Assembly (NCBI GenBank): GCA_022773395.1
Contig: JALFBL010000010.1
Span: 22,181-86,180, forward strand
DNA: 64,000 nt
From: Prevotella sp.
Lineage (GTDB): Bacteria; Bacteroidota; Bacteroidia; Bacteroidales; Bacteroidaceae
Direction of reading: 5' to 3'
The position numbers were made by a program, and so were the translations under genes. This document shows positions 25,849-35,008 of the stretch, piece after piece (the first letter of the stretch is position 1; each line of letters opens with the position of its first letter). The notes under the pieces were generated by a model. The model made no database searches, was not told where the DNA came from, and saw nothing but the letters and a program-made list of their open reading frames with translations.

Positions 25849-26261
25849 TCCAACAACTCAGTTCTCGTGAGTTCTAAGGGTTTTCCAAGGGGTTTGTTTC
25901 TTTTTGAAAATCGGATTTATAAAAAGTGGAGGTTCTTCCCCAATACATATAATGGGGTGTAACGGTTATGACAAATTCATAAACAACAACAAACCCAAAT
26001 CGCTCATCAAGAGCCAAAACGTCATGGTCAAACTCACAAATTATTGGAAACAAAACATTTACACGATTCGTCTTCTAACAGCGATCATTAGAAACCAACG
26101 GAATTACGTAGATTAATAGCCTAATGACCACAATTGGGGATAAATGTATGGAACAAGAAACAAAGCGGATTGGGTGTCTATAAATCTTTTAAACTTTACC
26201 AGACAGCAACCGTTCTGGACATGTGCCACCTAACACGGAATGACTAAAGATGACGGAAGGC
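25849..26261. other. Intergenic region without a convincing gene
   Basis: About 410 bp. A short hairpin AACTCA/TGAGTT at 25855-25873 may end the DUF58 transcript. A CCCCA...TGGGG inverted repeat lies near 25938-25957. A 70-codon frame at 25904-26116 has no family features. The sequence is AT-rich and looks like degraded mobile or spacer DNA; I can identify nothing further in it. Confidence 0.4.
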
Positions 26262-26317
26262 GAACAATGCAACCCCTCCGAAATGCCATCTGCATTTTCG
26301 GAGGGGTTGCATTGTTC
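26262..26317 (-). terminator. Long hairpin terminator after the OPT transporter
   Basis: A stem of about 25 bp (GAACAATGCAACCCCTCCG at its base) closes a 5-nt loop with a single bulged A. It lies 34 bp past the transporter stop on the minus strand. There is no long T run, but the stem is the strongest in the window. Confidence 0.75.
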
Positions 26318-26350
26318 AGGCAGATGCCCTTGTGCGTGCCCGACAAAAGT

Positions 26351-28339
26351 TTATTTGGTTTTTTTTGTGGTCCTGACAAAATAGGCAACCAGCAGGAGAT
26401 AGATGGCCAACGAACATGCCTGCGACAGCGGGTTGCCCAACCACGTTTCATTGATGGCATTGAAACCTGCGAAACGGAGCAATGCGCTCACTACACCCAT
26501 CAACGCACCTCCGGCAATGAATCCGCTGGCAATGAGCGTTCCTTTTTCACCACGGTCTTTGTTAACTTGAGCGTCCTTACTGCGAGTGGTAACAAACCAG
26601 TTGACCGCTCCACCCACCAACAGGGGAAGGTTGAGCTGGATGGGAATGAACATTCCGAGGGCGAAAGGCAATGCCGGTACTTTGCAGAGGGTAAGGACAA
26701 CGGCAATGCCGGCACCGATGGCGTAAAGAATCCAGGGTGCGCCCACTCCGTTCATCAACGGGTCGATGACTGCCGCCATGGCATTGGCCTGCGGAGCAGC
26801 CAGCTGACCACTGGAGAATCCGTATGTTTCGTTGAGCAGCATGATGACACCACCAACGGTAGCCGCCGACACCAATGTGCCAAGAAATTTCCAGGTTTCC
26901 TGTTTCTTGGGGGTGGTTCCAAGCCAGTAGCCCACTTTCAGGTCAGTGATGAGTGCGCCTGCCATCGAGAGTGCCGTACATACCACACCTCCCATAATCA
27001 AGGCTGCCACCATGCCGCTGGTACCTTTCAAACCTACTGCCACCATCACGACGGAGGCAAGAATGAGCGTCATCAGCGTCATTCCCGATACGGGATTAGA
27101 CCCTACAATGGCAATGGCGTTGGCCGCCACGGTGGTGAAAAGGAAAGCGATGACAGCAACAAGCAGGATGCCCACAACGGCAAAGAGCAGGTTGCCATCC
27201 ATTACACCGAACCAGAAGAAGAGGAAAGTGACAAGAATGGTGACGATGGAGCCGATGGCGATAATCTTGAAAGAGATGTCGCGCTGTGTGCGCTTCACGT
27301 CCTCGGGTGTTGCGCCCTTGCTCTTCATTTCCTTGGCTGCCAGCGAAACGGCACTGCGAATGATGCCCCACGACTTGATGATGCCAATGATGCCGGCCAT
27401 GGCAATGCCACCGATACCGATGCTCTTGCCATAGGCTGAGAAAATTTCTTCGGGCGACATCTGTCCCACGGTAGAAGTAATGGAGGGATCCCAGACGTTG
27501 AGCACTTGGTCACCGAAGAGCAATGCCATGCCCGGCACGATGATCCACCAAATGGCCAGCGAACCAAGACAAATGATAAAGGCATACTTCAGTCCGATGA
27601 TATAGCCCAATCCGAGCACAGCCGCACTGGTGTTGAGTTTGAAAACAATCTTGGCCTTGTCGGCAATCAGCTCGCCCAGGCCTATCACGCGCGATGTGAA
27701 CAGTTCGTTCCACCATCCGAACGTGGCAACGATGAAATCATACAGTCCACCGATAAGTCCCGCCAGCAGCAACGGTTTGGCCTGGCTGCCACCCTTGGCA
27801 CCGCTCATCAGCACCTGCGTGGTGGCCGTGGCCTCCGGAAAAGGATATTTGCCGTGCATTTCGCTCACGAAATACTTGCGGAAGGGAATGAGGAACAAAA
27901 TGCCGATGATGCCTCCCAGCAACGATGAAAGGAACACGTTGAGGAAGGAAGCCGACATTTCGGGGTATTTGGATTGCAGGATATAAATGGCTGGAAGCGT
28001 GAAGATGGCACCCGCCACCACAGCCCCCGAACAGGCACCGATGCTTTGGATAATGACATTCTCGCCCAGACCGTTCTTGCGCTTGGAAGCGGTTGAAACG
28101 CCCACAGCAATGATGGCAATGGGGATGGCCGCCTCAAACACCTGCCCCACTTTCAGTCCAAGGTAGGCTGCGGCTGCTGAAAAGAGCACCGCCATGAGGA
28201 GTCCCCAAACAACCGACCAGCCATTCACTTCGGGGAATGTCTTTTGTGGAGACATCACCGGTTCGTACTGTTCACCCTCTTTCAGTTCCCTGAACGCATT
28301 GTCGGGAAGCTGCATCATTTCTTTTTCCTTGTTTTCCAT
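26351..28339 (-). CDS. OPT-family oligopeptide transporter
   Basis: A 662-residue protein with about sixteen membrane segments, the size of the bacterial OPT family. The soluble N-terminus with QLPDNAFRELKEGEQYEPVMSP, the N-terminal WSVVWGLLMAVLFSAAAAYLGLKVGQVFEAAIPIAI segment and the late NPVSGMTLMTLILAS and KVGYWLGTTPKKQETWKFLG segments are typical. It probably imports di- to tetra-peptides, or metal-peptide chelates, by proton symport. It ends the sirtuin-YitT-OPT operon, 22 bp after the YitT gene. Confidence 0.93.
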   Translation of the reverse strand: MENKEKEMMQLPDNAFRELKEGEQYEPVMSPQKTFPEVNGWSVVWGLLMAVLFSAAAAYLGLKVGQVFEAAIPIAIIAVGVSTASKRKNGLGENVIIQSIGACSGAVVAGAIFTLPAIYILQSKYPEMSASFLNVFLSSLLGGIIGILFLIPFRKYFVSEMHGKYPFPEATATTQVLMSGAKGGSQAKPLLLAGLIGGLYDFIVATFGWWNELFTSRVIGLGELIADKAKIVFKLNTSAAVLGLGYIIGLKYAFIICLGSLAIWWIIVPGMALLFGDQVLNVWDPSITSTVGQMSPEEIFSAYGKSIGIGGIAMAGIIGIIKSWGIIRSAVSLAAKEMKSKGATPEDVKRTQRDISFKIIAIGSIVTILVTFLFFWFGVMDGNLLFAVVGILLVAVIAFLFTTVAANAIAIVGSNPVSGMTLMTLILASVVMVAVGLKGTSGMVAALIMGGVVCTALSMAGALITDLKVGYWLGTTPKKQETWKFLGTLVSAATVGGVIMLLNETYGFSSGQLAAPQANAMAAVIDPLMNGVGAPWILYAIGAGIAVVLTLCKVPALPFALGMFIPIQLNLPLLVGGAVNWFVTTRSKDAQVNKDRGEKGTLIASGFIAGGALMGVVSALLRFAGFNAINETWLGNPLSQACSLAIYLLLVAYFVRTTKKTK

Positions 28340-28361
28340 AATATGTATGAATAAATTTGTG

Positions 28362-29291
28362 TCATTGTTGTTTCATTTCTTCTACCCTTGGAAGTGGATG
28401 CTTGTGTGTACGGCGGAAATGGTCGAAGCCGCGGCCATACACTCCGATCACTGCACTTTGACTGACAAACGCATCAGGGTCTATCTCTTCTATCATTTGG
28501 AAAATTTTCGCGCTTTCGCTTTTTTTCGCCAGCACAAAGAGCATCTTCATCTCCCGCTCGGTATAAAAACCCGTGGAGTTGATGACTGTGCATCCACGGA
28601 GCACTCCCAGATTGATGCGCTCGCCTATTTCCTTGTATTTGTCGGAAATGATGAAGAACTGTACGCTCCGCCGCATGGAGTTGACAACCTGATCCACGCA
28701 AAATGCAGTAATATAGAGCACAACGTAACCATAGATTACCCTTTCCCAGTCTTTCAAGACAAAATAGCTCGAGGTGATGATGACGATGTCGCATATCAGG
28801 ATAATTCTTCCCAACGACAAATCCTTGTATTTGTTGACGATGGCGGCAATGATGTCGGTGCCGCCCGAACTTCCGTTTGCTCCCAAGCCCAACCCTACGC
28901 CGCTTCCGCAGAACACCGCCCCGAGCACACTTGCCATGAACGGCTGGTCGTCAAGCAGGTGCAGACTGCCCATAAAGTCGCGGGTCAACGACAATGAAAC
29001 GGTGAGCACGAGCACAGCATAGACTGTCTTGATGCAAAATTTCCATCCCAAAATCTTTAATGCCACCAGCAACAAGCCCGCATTGATGACAAAATAGGAC
29101 AATTGGGCGGGAATATGCAACGGACTCCATTCAAGAATGGAAGCAATGCCCGGAACACCACCGGTGGTGATGTTGTTGGGCAACAGGAAAACCGACCAGC
29201 CAATGCAGTATGAGAGCATGGCAATGGTGATGAAGGCATAGTCGCGTAATTCTTTGAAAACCGACTTGCGTTGTAATTGGGCAGCTCTCAT
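28362..29291 (-). CDS. YitT-family membrane protein (DUF161/DUF2179)
   Basis: A 309-residue protein. Five or six N-terminal membrane segments carry the family pattern FLLPNNITTGGVPGIASIL and GLGANGSSGGTDIIAAIVNKY (DUF161 repeats). The C-terminal domain (residues about 225-305, VLRGCTVINSTGFYTEREMKMLFVLAKKSESAKIFQMIEEIDPDAFVS) is the soluble DUF2179 module. The family is widespread but its substrate is unknown. It lies 6 bp downstream of the sirtuin gene and 22 bp upstream of the OPT transporter, so all three are likely on one transcript. Confidence 0.92.
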   Translation of the reverse strand: MRAAQLQRKSVFKELRDYAFITIAMLSYCIGWSVFLLPNNITTGGVPGIASILEWSPLHIPAQLSYFVINAGLLLVALKILGWKFCIKTVYAVLVLTVSLSLTRDFMGSLHLLDDQPFMASVLGAVFCGSGVGLGLGANGSSGGTDIIAAIVNKYKDLSLGRIILICDIVIITSSYFVLKDWERVIYGYVVLYITAFCVDQVVNSMRRSVQFFIISDKYKEIGERINLGVLRGCTVINSTGFYTEREMKMLFVLAKKSESAKIFQMIEEIDPDAFVSQSAVIGVYGRGFDHFRRTHKHPLPRVEEMKQQ

Positions 29292-29297
29292 AATTGT

Positions 29298-29996
29298 TTA
29301 TTTCATCAGCAGGGCTACGAGTTCTTTCATTCCCTCACCGGCACCTTTCTTGATATGCCTGAAACTCCCCGCCCTGCGCGACTCCACGTCATTGGGGTCG
29401 ATCAGATAAACGGGTGTGCCGGGCTTGGTGCGATGGGCAAGCCCGGCAGCGGGATAGACGTTGAGCGATGTGCCGATGATAATCATGATGTCGGCCTGTT
29501 CGGCATAATCGGCAGCCACGGTAATGTTGGGAACGGCCTCGCCGAAGAAAACGATGAAAGGCCGGAGCAACGAACCGTCGCCCGCTTTCTCGCCAGGCGC
29601 CACTTCGAGACGGCTTCCTCCCAAAGTTTCCTGGAAATGCGGATTGTCCACATCGCGGCTTGAGCAAACTTTCATCAACTCACCGTGCAGATGGATGACA
29701 TGGCTCGAGCCTGCCTGTTCGTGCAGATTGTCCACATTCTGCGTAACAACCGTCACGTTGTATTGCTCTTCGAGCTTTGCCACCAATCGGTGTCCCTCGT
29801 TGGGCTGGGCATCTACCAATTGCCTGCGCAGCATATTATAAAACGAATTCACGTAGTCGGGATCGTTTTCCCACGCTTCGTGTGTTGCCACACGGCTCAC
29901 GGGATGCTTCTCCCATAGCCCATCGGCATCGCGGAACGTGCTCAGCCCACTTTCGGCCGACATTCCCGCACCGGTCAGTACAACTATCTTTTTCAT
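29298..29996 (-). CDS. Sir2-family NAD-dependent protein deacylase
   Basis: A 232-residue sirtuin. The NAD-binding GAGMSAESGLSTFRD, TQNVDNLHEQAGS and catalytic His in HLHGEL are intact. The zinc-binding cysteine tetrad is absent: only one Cys (in MKVCSSRD) remains in that module, a trait I associate with short bacterial class III sirtuins. The reading frame is open to 30092, but a promoter -7 box lies at 30018-30025, so the start is the ATG at 29996. It probably removes acyl groups from lysines and leads the sirtuin-YitT-OPT operon. Confidence 0.92.
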   Translation of the reverse strand: MKKIVVLTGAGMSAESGLSTFRDADGLWEKHPVSRVATHEAWENDPDYVNSFYNMLRRQLVDAQPNEGHRLVAKLEEQYNVTVVTQNVDNLHEQAGSSHVIHLHGELMKVCSSRDVDNPHFQETLGGSRLEVAPGEKAGDGSLLRPFIVFFGEAVPNITVAADYAEQADIMIIIGTSLNVYPAAGLAHRTKPGTPVYLIDPNDVESRRAGSFRHIKKGAGEGMKELVALLMK

Positions 29997-30017
29997 GTAT
30001 ATTTTCTTAACAATGCA

Positions 30018-30076
30018 CAAAATTAGTATTTTTTCCGCAATAACAATCACATAATCAGATAAAAATAGTACCTTTG
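30018..30076. promoter_or_regulatory. Divergent promoters for the sirtuin operon and the FKBP cluster
   Basis: On the minus strand TAATTTTG at 30025-30018, 21 bp before the sirtuin start. On the plus strand TACCTTTG at 30069-30076, 43 bp before the first FKBP gene. Both match TAnnTTTG; neither has a clear -33 box. Confidence 0.65.
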
Positions 30077-30119
30077 CATGATTTAAAACCACAACATACT
30101 AATATTTTACACAAGAAGA

Positions 30120-30725
30120 ATGGATAAGTTAAGTTACGCCTTAGGACTGGGCATCGGCCGGCAATTGGCGCAAATGGGCATAGAAAATTTCAACATCAGC
30201 GACTTTGCCGCATCCGTCCAGGATGTCATTGAGGGAAAGGAACTGAAAATAAATCATCGCGATGCACAGAACATCGTTCAAGAATATTTTCAGGAGAAAG
30301 AAACGGAAATGAACAAGGAAAGAGAAGAAAAAGGGAAAGTGGCAAAGGTGGAAGGTGAAAAATACCTTGCAGAGAATGCCAAGAAAGAAGGAGTGGTGAC
30401 TTGCCAGAGCGGTCTGCAATATACTGTCGTCAAAGAAGGTACGGGAAAAAGCCCCAAGGCTTCCGACAAGGTGAAATGCCACTACGAGGGTTTCCTCATC
30501 GACGGTACGGTATTCGACAGCAGCGTGCAGCGCGGTGAGCCAGCAACATTCCCGTTGAACCAAGTGATTGCAGGATGGACAGAAGGCTTGCAGTTGATGA
30601 AGGAAGGCGCCAAATACCGTTTCTTCATCCCTTATCTGTTGGCTTACGGGCCAAGCGGTGCCGGCAACAGCATTCCTCCATACGCAACGTTGATTTTCGA
30701 CGTGGAACTGCTTGAGGTGCTCTAA
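30120..30725 (+). CDS. FKBP-type peptidyl-prolyl isomerase, cytoplasmic
   Basis: A 201-residue Mip/FKBP22-like isomerase without a signal peptide. The N-terminal dimerisation helix domain (LSYALGLGIGRQLAQMG, about 1-85) is followed by the FKBP catalytic domain (about 100-201) with VKCHYEGFLIDGTVFDSS, VIAGWTEGLQLMKEGAKYRFFIPYLLAYG and a closing LIFDVELLEVL. Key aromatic and Asp residues (Y, F, D in YEG...VFDS; W in GWTEG) are kept. It is the first of three FKBP genes in tandem and probably acts on folding of cytoplasmic clients. Confidence 0.93.
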   Translation: MDKLSYALGLGIGRQLAQMGIENFNISDFAASVQDVIEGKELKINHRDAQNIVQEYFQEKETEMNKEREEKGKVAKVEGEKYLAENAKKEGVVTCQSGLQYTVVKEGTGKSPKASDKVKCHYEGFLIDGTVFDSSVQRGEPATFPLNQVIAGWTEGLQLMKEGAKYRFFIPYLLAYGPSGAGNSIPPYATLIFDVELLEVL

Positions 30726-30784
30726 GCTGCGACACATCGAACCATGAGGTTGAGAAAGAGAAAATTTACAATAAAATCAAAAAA

Positions 30785-31657
30785 ATGAAAAAGTTAACAT
30801 TCGTAGCCGCTCTGGCTATCGCTGCCGCTTCGTTTACATCTTGCGGCAACAACACTCCAAAGGCAAGCCTGAAGAGTGATTTGGACACGATGAGTTATGC
30901 CATTGGCATGGCACAGACTCAGGGCTTGAAAGAATATCTTGTACAGCGTCTCGGCGTGGACACCGCTTACATGGAAGACTTTATCAAAGGTTTGAACGAA
31001 AGTGCCAATGCCGGCGAAGACAAGAAGAAGGCGGCCTACTATGCCGGAATACAGATTGGCCAGCAGATTGGAACACAGATGATTACTGGCATCAACCGTG
31101 AAATCTTCGGCAGCGATTCTACGAAAACCATCTCCATGAAGAACTTCATGGCAGGTTTCATCAGTGGAACCACCGGCAAGAAGGGATTGATGACGCCCGA
31201 GCAGGCACAGGTTATAGCACAGTCCAAGATGGAGCAGATCAAGTCGAGAGAAATGGAATCTCAGTATGGTGCCAACAAAGCGGCCGGAGAGAAATTCCTT
31301 GCCAATTATGCAAAGCAAAAGGATGTCAAGAAACTCGCAGGCGGCGTGCTCTACAAGGTAATCAAGGAAGGTAACGGTGCCATCCCTACAGACACCTCTT
31401 TGGTAAAGGTAAACTACGAAGGAAAGACCATCGACGGCAAGGTGTTCGACAGTTCCTACAAGCGCGGCGAAGCCGTTTCTTTGCGCGCCAATCAGGTGAT
31501 TCCCGGTTGGACCACTGCATTGACCCACATGCCCGTTGGTTCGGTTTGGGAAGTTGCCATTCCCCAGGACAAGGCTTACGGCTCTCGCGACCAGGGACAA
31601 ATCAAGCCTTTCTCTGTGTTGATTTTCAAGATTGAACTGGTAGGTCTTGGAAAATAA
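30785..31657 (+). CDS. FKBP-type peptidyl-prolyl isomerase, lipoprotein
   Basis: A 290-residue isomerase with an N-terminal signal and lipobox (AAASFTSCGNN), hence anchored to a membrane facing the periplasm. A Mip-like N-terminal helical domain (MSYAIGMAQTQGLKEYL, residues 36-180) precedes the FKBP domain (about 190-288, VKVNYEGKTIDGKVFDSSYKRGE, QVIPGWTTALTHMPVGSVWEVAIPQDKAYG). All substrate-pocket residues are present. It lies 59 bp after the cytoplasmic paralog, so the pair may divide the job between compartments. Confidence 0.93.
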   Translation: MKKLTFVAALAIAAASFTSCGNNTPKASLKSDLDTMSYAIGMAQTQGLKEYLVQRLGVDTAYMEDFIKGLNESANAGEDKKKAAYYAGIQIGQQIGTQMITGINREIFGSDSTKTISMKNFMAGFISGTTGKKGLMTPEQAQVIAQSKMEQIKSREMESQYGANKAAGEKFLANYAKQKDVKKLAGGVLYKVIKEGNGAIPTDTSLVKVNYEGKTIDGKVFDSSYKRGEAVSLRANQVIPGWTTALTHMPVGSVWEVAIPQDKAYGSRDQGQIKPFSVLIFKIELVGLGK

Positions 31658-31687
31658 TATCCATGCAATCAATATGATAGTTTTGAT

Positions 31688-32665
31688 ATGAAAAGAACCG
31701 TAATATTGGCACTCACTGTAGCAGTGAGTGCTTCTTTCTTTACAGCCAATGCCCAGAAGAAAGACAAAAAGAAGAAAAAGGAAAAGGTAGAAGAGACAAT
31801 GCCTGTGGTACTGACCACTCCGTCCGATTCTATCAGTTACGCTGCCGGAATTACCCTTACCAACGGTCTGGTACCTTTTCTCAAGCAGCAGTATGGTGTT
31901 GACGAGGCCTACATGGGCGATTTTGTGCGCGGTTTCGAAGAGGCCACCAAATCGGGTGTCACAGAAGCCACGAAAGCATACGGTGCAGGCATCAACATTG
32001 CATCGATGGTGAAAAGCCGAATGCTTCCTGGTGTATCGGGAGAATTTAAAGATGGACCGGACACCATTCAGGCAGAAATGTTCTATAAAGGGTTTATGGC
32101 AGCGTTGCAGAACGACAGTACACTCTTTAAAAGAGGCGATGCCGAAAAGTTCTTCAAAGACCGTAAAGACGCAATGACAAATGCCAAGAACGAAGCTAAC
32201 CGCAAGATGGGAGAGGATTTTCTGGCTGCCAACAAGACCAAGGAAGGTGTGAAAACTACTGCCAGCGGACTGCAATACAAAGTGCTTGTGCAAGGTACGG
32301 GCGAGATTCCTACTGCTACCGATGAGGTAGTGGTGAAATATGAAGGGAAACTGGTGGACGGCACCGTTTTTGACAGCAGTTATGAACGTAAGGACCCAAC
32401 CAACAAGTTCCGTGCCAACCAAGTGATTAAAGGATGGACCGAAGCACTTACCATGATGCCGGTAGGCAGCAAATGGCAACTCTTCATTCCGCAAGAACTG
32501 GCTTATGGAGAACGTAATGCCGGAAAAATTGCTCCTTACAGCGCGTTGATTTTCACCGTGGAATTGCTGGGCGTTGAAAAGCCCAAGGCTGAACCAACTG
32601 AAAAAACGGCCGTCCCTTCCAAGGCAACCACCAAAGCAACGGCCAAGAAAAAAGGAAGAAAATAA
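31688..32665 (+). CDS. FKBP-type peptidyl-prolyl isomerase, secreted, with basic tail
   Basis: A 325-residue isomerase with a cleavable signal peptide ending FFTANAQ. A lysine-rich segment follows (KKDKKKKKEK), then the Mip-like helical domain (about 40-185) and the FKBP domain (about 195-300, VVKYEGKLVDGTVFDSSYERKD, QVIKGWTEALTMMPVGSKWQLFIPQELAYG). A 25-residue Thr/Lys/Ala tail ends KKKGRK. The basic ends could bind lipid or nucleic acid. It is the last of the triplet, 30 bp after the lipoprotein paralog and 51 bp before a strong terminator. Confidence 0.92.
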   Translation: MKRTVILALTVAVSASFFTANAQKKDKKKKKEKVEETMPVVLTTPSDSISYAAGITLTNGLVPFLKQQYGVDEAYMGDFVRGFEEATKSGVTEATKAYGAGINIASMVKSRMLPGVSGEFKDGPDTIQAEMFYKGFMAALQNDSTLFKRGDAEKFFKDRKDAMTNAKNEANRKMGEDFLAANKTKEGVKTTASGLQYKVLVQGTGEIPTATDEVVVKYEGKLVDGTVFDSSYERKDPTNKFRANQVIKGWTEALTMMPVGSKWQLFIPQELAYGERNAGKIAPYSALIFTVELLGVEKPKAEPTEKTAVPSKATTKATAKKKGRK

Positions 32666-32716
32666 ATGGAAAGCCAACAGACTGTGTTTTAAGAACGGTT
32701 TGATGGTATAAAACGA

Positions 32717-32763
32717 AAAAGAGCCAATGTTCCGGCTTTTGAAAACGGAACATTGGCTCTTTT
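32717..32763 (+). terminator. Terminator of the FKBP cluster
   Basis: A perfect 18-bp stem (AAAAGAGCCAATGTTCCG at the left arm) with an 11-nt loop and a T run built into the right arm. It can act in both directions. Confidence 0.9.
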
Positions 32764-32983
32764 CTATATGCTGCAGCTACACCTATTATTATAATAGTGG
32801 GGCCGATGCCTGTAGTCCATATTTTTTACTTATCCGCAAATCTTTGGCAAATTGCATAAATATCACATAATACCACGATTTTTAAATAATATTCTACAGA
32901 ATGTGCAAAAAATGCAAGAGAAAACTATCTTTTTATGCAGAAAATCTTGGATTTTTCATTTATTAATCCTATCTTTGCGCATA

Positions 32984-33065
32984 GCTTTTGAAAAATTATC
33001 ATCGTTTCATAATATAATTATACTTTTAGGGTGAGGTAGGGCGTGATGTCCATCCCTCACTTTTT
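32984..33065 (+). ncRNA. Candidate small RNA
   Basis: A promoter-like TATCTTTG at 32970-32977 would start transcription near 32984. A GTGAGG/CCTCAC hairpin at 33031-33060 followed by five T residues would end it near 33065, giving an RNA of about 80 nt with no open frame. A second hairpin, TGCCACAA/TTGTGGCA, lies at 33072-33095. This is an inference from signals only. Confidence 0.3.
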
Positions 33066-33136
33066 GTTTGTTGCCACAAAGGACATCTTGTGGCATTTTA
33101 TCCATGAGCAAGCTTGTCCTGTTCGATTGAAATGTG

Positions 33137-33144
33137 TATTTTTG
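33137..33144 (+). promoter_or_regulatory. Promoter -7 element of the LRR gene
   Basis: TATTTTTG, with a TTG near 33114-33116 at about the -33 position, 43 bp before the LRR start. Confidence 0.6.
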
Positions 33145-33186
33145 CACGTGACTTATCATATTATTTATAATCTTTAACCTCATTTT

Positions 33187-34785
33187 ATGAATTTAAGAAG
33201 AATTACTTTCACCTACTTGGCAATAGCCATGCTTTGTATTCAGTCTGTCCATGCACTGACGGAGAGAACAGAATCGTTTTCCCATCGTGCAGAAAAAAAT
33301 CAGCAAGGAATGATGTTGCTAAACAGCAAAATGCTGAAAGGCGATGCCGTAAGACTGAGTATTGCTGCCGAAAACGGAATTGTAAGCATTGATTTGGGAG
33401 ACGGAAATCTTTTGGAGAAAGAGGTATCGGCCGATGTGGACAAGCCAACGTTTTTGCCGCTGACCGCTCCTGTTGACAATCCCACAATAACCATCAAGGG
33501 AAACGTTTTGGGCATTGAATGCTCATCACTACAGCTGAGCGATCTGGACTGTTCCCAAATGCCTTCCATGCTGCTGTTGAAGTGCGACATCAACCATCTT
33601 GGCTCACTGGACGTTTCACACAACATCCGCCTTGCCCGCCTATATTGTAATGACAACGAAATGACATCCTTGAATTTGGGTGAAGCGGAAAACCTGCTCT
33701 TGCTCTACTGCCAGGAAAACAAGTTGGAGACACTGGATCTTTCCAAGGCCTCGAATTTAATGGAGTTGGCCTGCTACAAGAATCAACTGGCGGCATTGGA
33801 CATTACCCAATGTCCCGAAATTTCCGTTTTGAATGTGAGCAAGAACAAAATCAAACAAATTGATTTGAGGAAACAAAACCGACTCAGTGAACTTTTCGTA
33901 GAAAACTGTGGCTTGCAGTCACTGGATGTCACTGCCACAAGTTATTTGGAAAAATTGTATTGTGGAGACAACCAACTCACTGAATTGAATTTGTCAAAAG
34001 CCACACAGTTGCAAGAACTGAACTGCAAGTTGAATAGCCTGAAAACATTGGATCTGTCTTCATGCACCCAAATGAGCGAACTGTATTGTTTCTCCAATCA
34101 ATTGGAAGAACTGGATTTGTCGAAGATGAAAAATCTCACTGTGCTGAGCTGCGGAGACAATATGCTGAAAAAAATAGACATTACCAACAACCCCGCACTC
34201 GAATCGGTAAGTTGCAGCTTCAACGCCTTGGAGGAGTTTCATTGTGGAAACCACACAAATATCGTTGCCATGGGTTTGGACCACAACAACTTGACCACTC
34301 TATCCGTAAAAGGACATACCGCTTTGCAGATGCTGGATATAAACCATAACCAACTGACGGTGGAGGGAGCAAAAACCTTGTTTGAAAGTCTGGAAGCACG
34401 TTCGGAAGACGAACCGGGCTTTTTGGTGATGCTCAACTCGGCGGAATTTCCAGAACCCGACAACAACCAATTCAACTATGCCGATTTTACAAGTGCAAAA
34501 GCAAAGAACTGGTATCTTGTAGATGGCGAAGAAGAAATCACAACCGGAATCAATCAGGCGAATCATGGCCAGTGCCATGTCCGCATTTCTGCCGATCAAT
34601 CAACATTGAATGTCAGAGGGGCACAGGAAAACGCCACAATTGCCATATATGGCGTGAATGGCATCAAGGAAATCTCGTCAACGACGGATCAGCAAGGGCA
34701 TGCAGATCTTTGTATCGCATCGCTCCATAAAGGTGTACATATTGTCAGGGTGGGAACCTGCCAACACGTTTTTGTTTTTAAATAG
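33187..34785 (+). CDS. Secreted leucine-rich-repeat protein with T9SS tail
   Basis: A 532-residue secreted protein. The signal peptide ends near SVHALT. From about residue 115 to 400 there are roughly a dozen repeats of 21-22 residues (pattern LxxLxCxxNxLxxLDLSxxxxL), the bacterial LRR type found in internalin-like and BspA-adjacent surface proteins. The last 80 residues, ending GVHIVRVGTCQHVFVFK, form a T9SS sorting domain. LRR surface proteins of oral Bacteroidota commonly bind host matrix proteins or other bacteria; the ligand here is unknown. It has its own promoter and terminator. Confidence 0.9.
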   Translation: MNLRRITFTYLAIAMLCIQSVHALTERTESFSHRAEKNQQGMMLLNSKMLKGDAVRLSIAAENGIVSIDLGDGNLLEKEVSADVDKPTFLPLTAPVDNPTITIKGNVLGIECSSLQLSDLDCSQMPSMLLLKCDINHLGSLDVSHNIRLARLYCNDNEMTSLNLGEAENLLLLYCQENKLETLDLSKASNLMELACYKNQLAALDITQCPEISVLNVSKNKIKQIDLRKQNRLSELFVENCGLQSLDVTATSYLEKLYCGDNQLTELNLSKATQLQELNCKLNSLKTLDLSSCTQMSELYCFSNQLEELDLSKMKNLTVLSCGDNMLKKIDITNNPALESVSCSFNALEEFHCGNHTNIVAMGLDHNNLTTLSVKGHTALQMLDINHNQLTVEGAKTLFESLEARSEDEPGFLVMLNSAEFPEPDNNQFNYADFTSAKAKNWYLVDGEEEITTGINQANHGQCHVRISADQSTLNVRGAQENATIAIYGVNGIKEISSTTDQQGHADLCIASLHKGVHIVRVGTCQHVFVFK

Positions 34786-34859
34786 CCGGGAAGCATCCCG
34801 TTGCGTCTGTCGCAGGTTTGAAAGGCAAAGAGTCCGAAGCATTCTCCGGTTTGCCACAG

Positions 34860-34898
34860 AAAAAGGCCAAGGGTTTCTTGGAAACTCACGGCCTTTTT
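34860..34898 (+). terminator. Terminator of the LRR gene
   Basis: Stem AAAAAGGCC/GGCCTTTTT with an inner GTTTC/GAAAC stem, ending in five T residues, 75 bp after the LRR stop. Confidence 0.88.
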
Positions 34899-35000
34899 AC
34901 CGTATCTGCACCGGAGGCCGAATCTTCGAGTTCGAATTCGAAAAACAGTTTTTTTTCGATGATTGTTCAGAAATAATGTCTGAATGATATAAAAAAATAT

Positions 35001-35008
35001 TATCTTTG
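35001..35008 (+). promoter_or_regulatory. Promoter -7 element of the Omp28-like pair
   Basis: TATCTTTG at 35001-35008 starts a leader of about 200 nt before the gene at 35210. No gene lies in the leader, which could carry regulation, but I see no known riboswitch. Confidence 0.55.

Noticed and set aside
25904..26116. 70-codon frame after the DUF58 gene
   Set aside because: Low-complexity, no promoter and no known features; more likely spacer or degraded DNA.
25925..26150. Degraded insertion-sequence ends
   Set aside because: A CCCCA/TGGGG repeat and an AATTGGGGAT stretch suggested terminal repeats, but I found no target duplication and no transposase frame.
32852..33034. 60-codon frame between FKBP and LRR genes
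   Set aside because: A promoter-like element falls inside it, the composition is non-coding, and nothing suggests a family.
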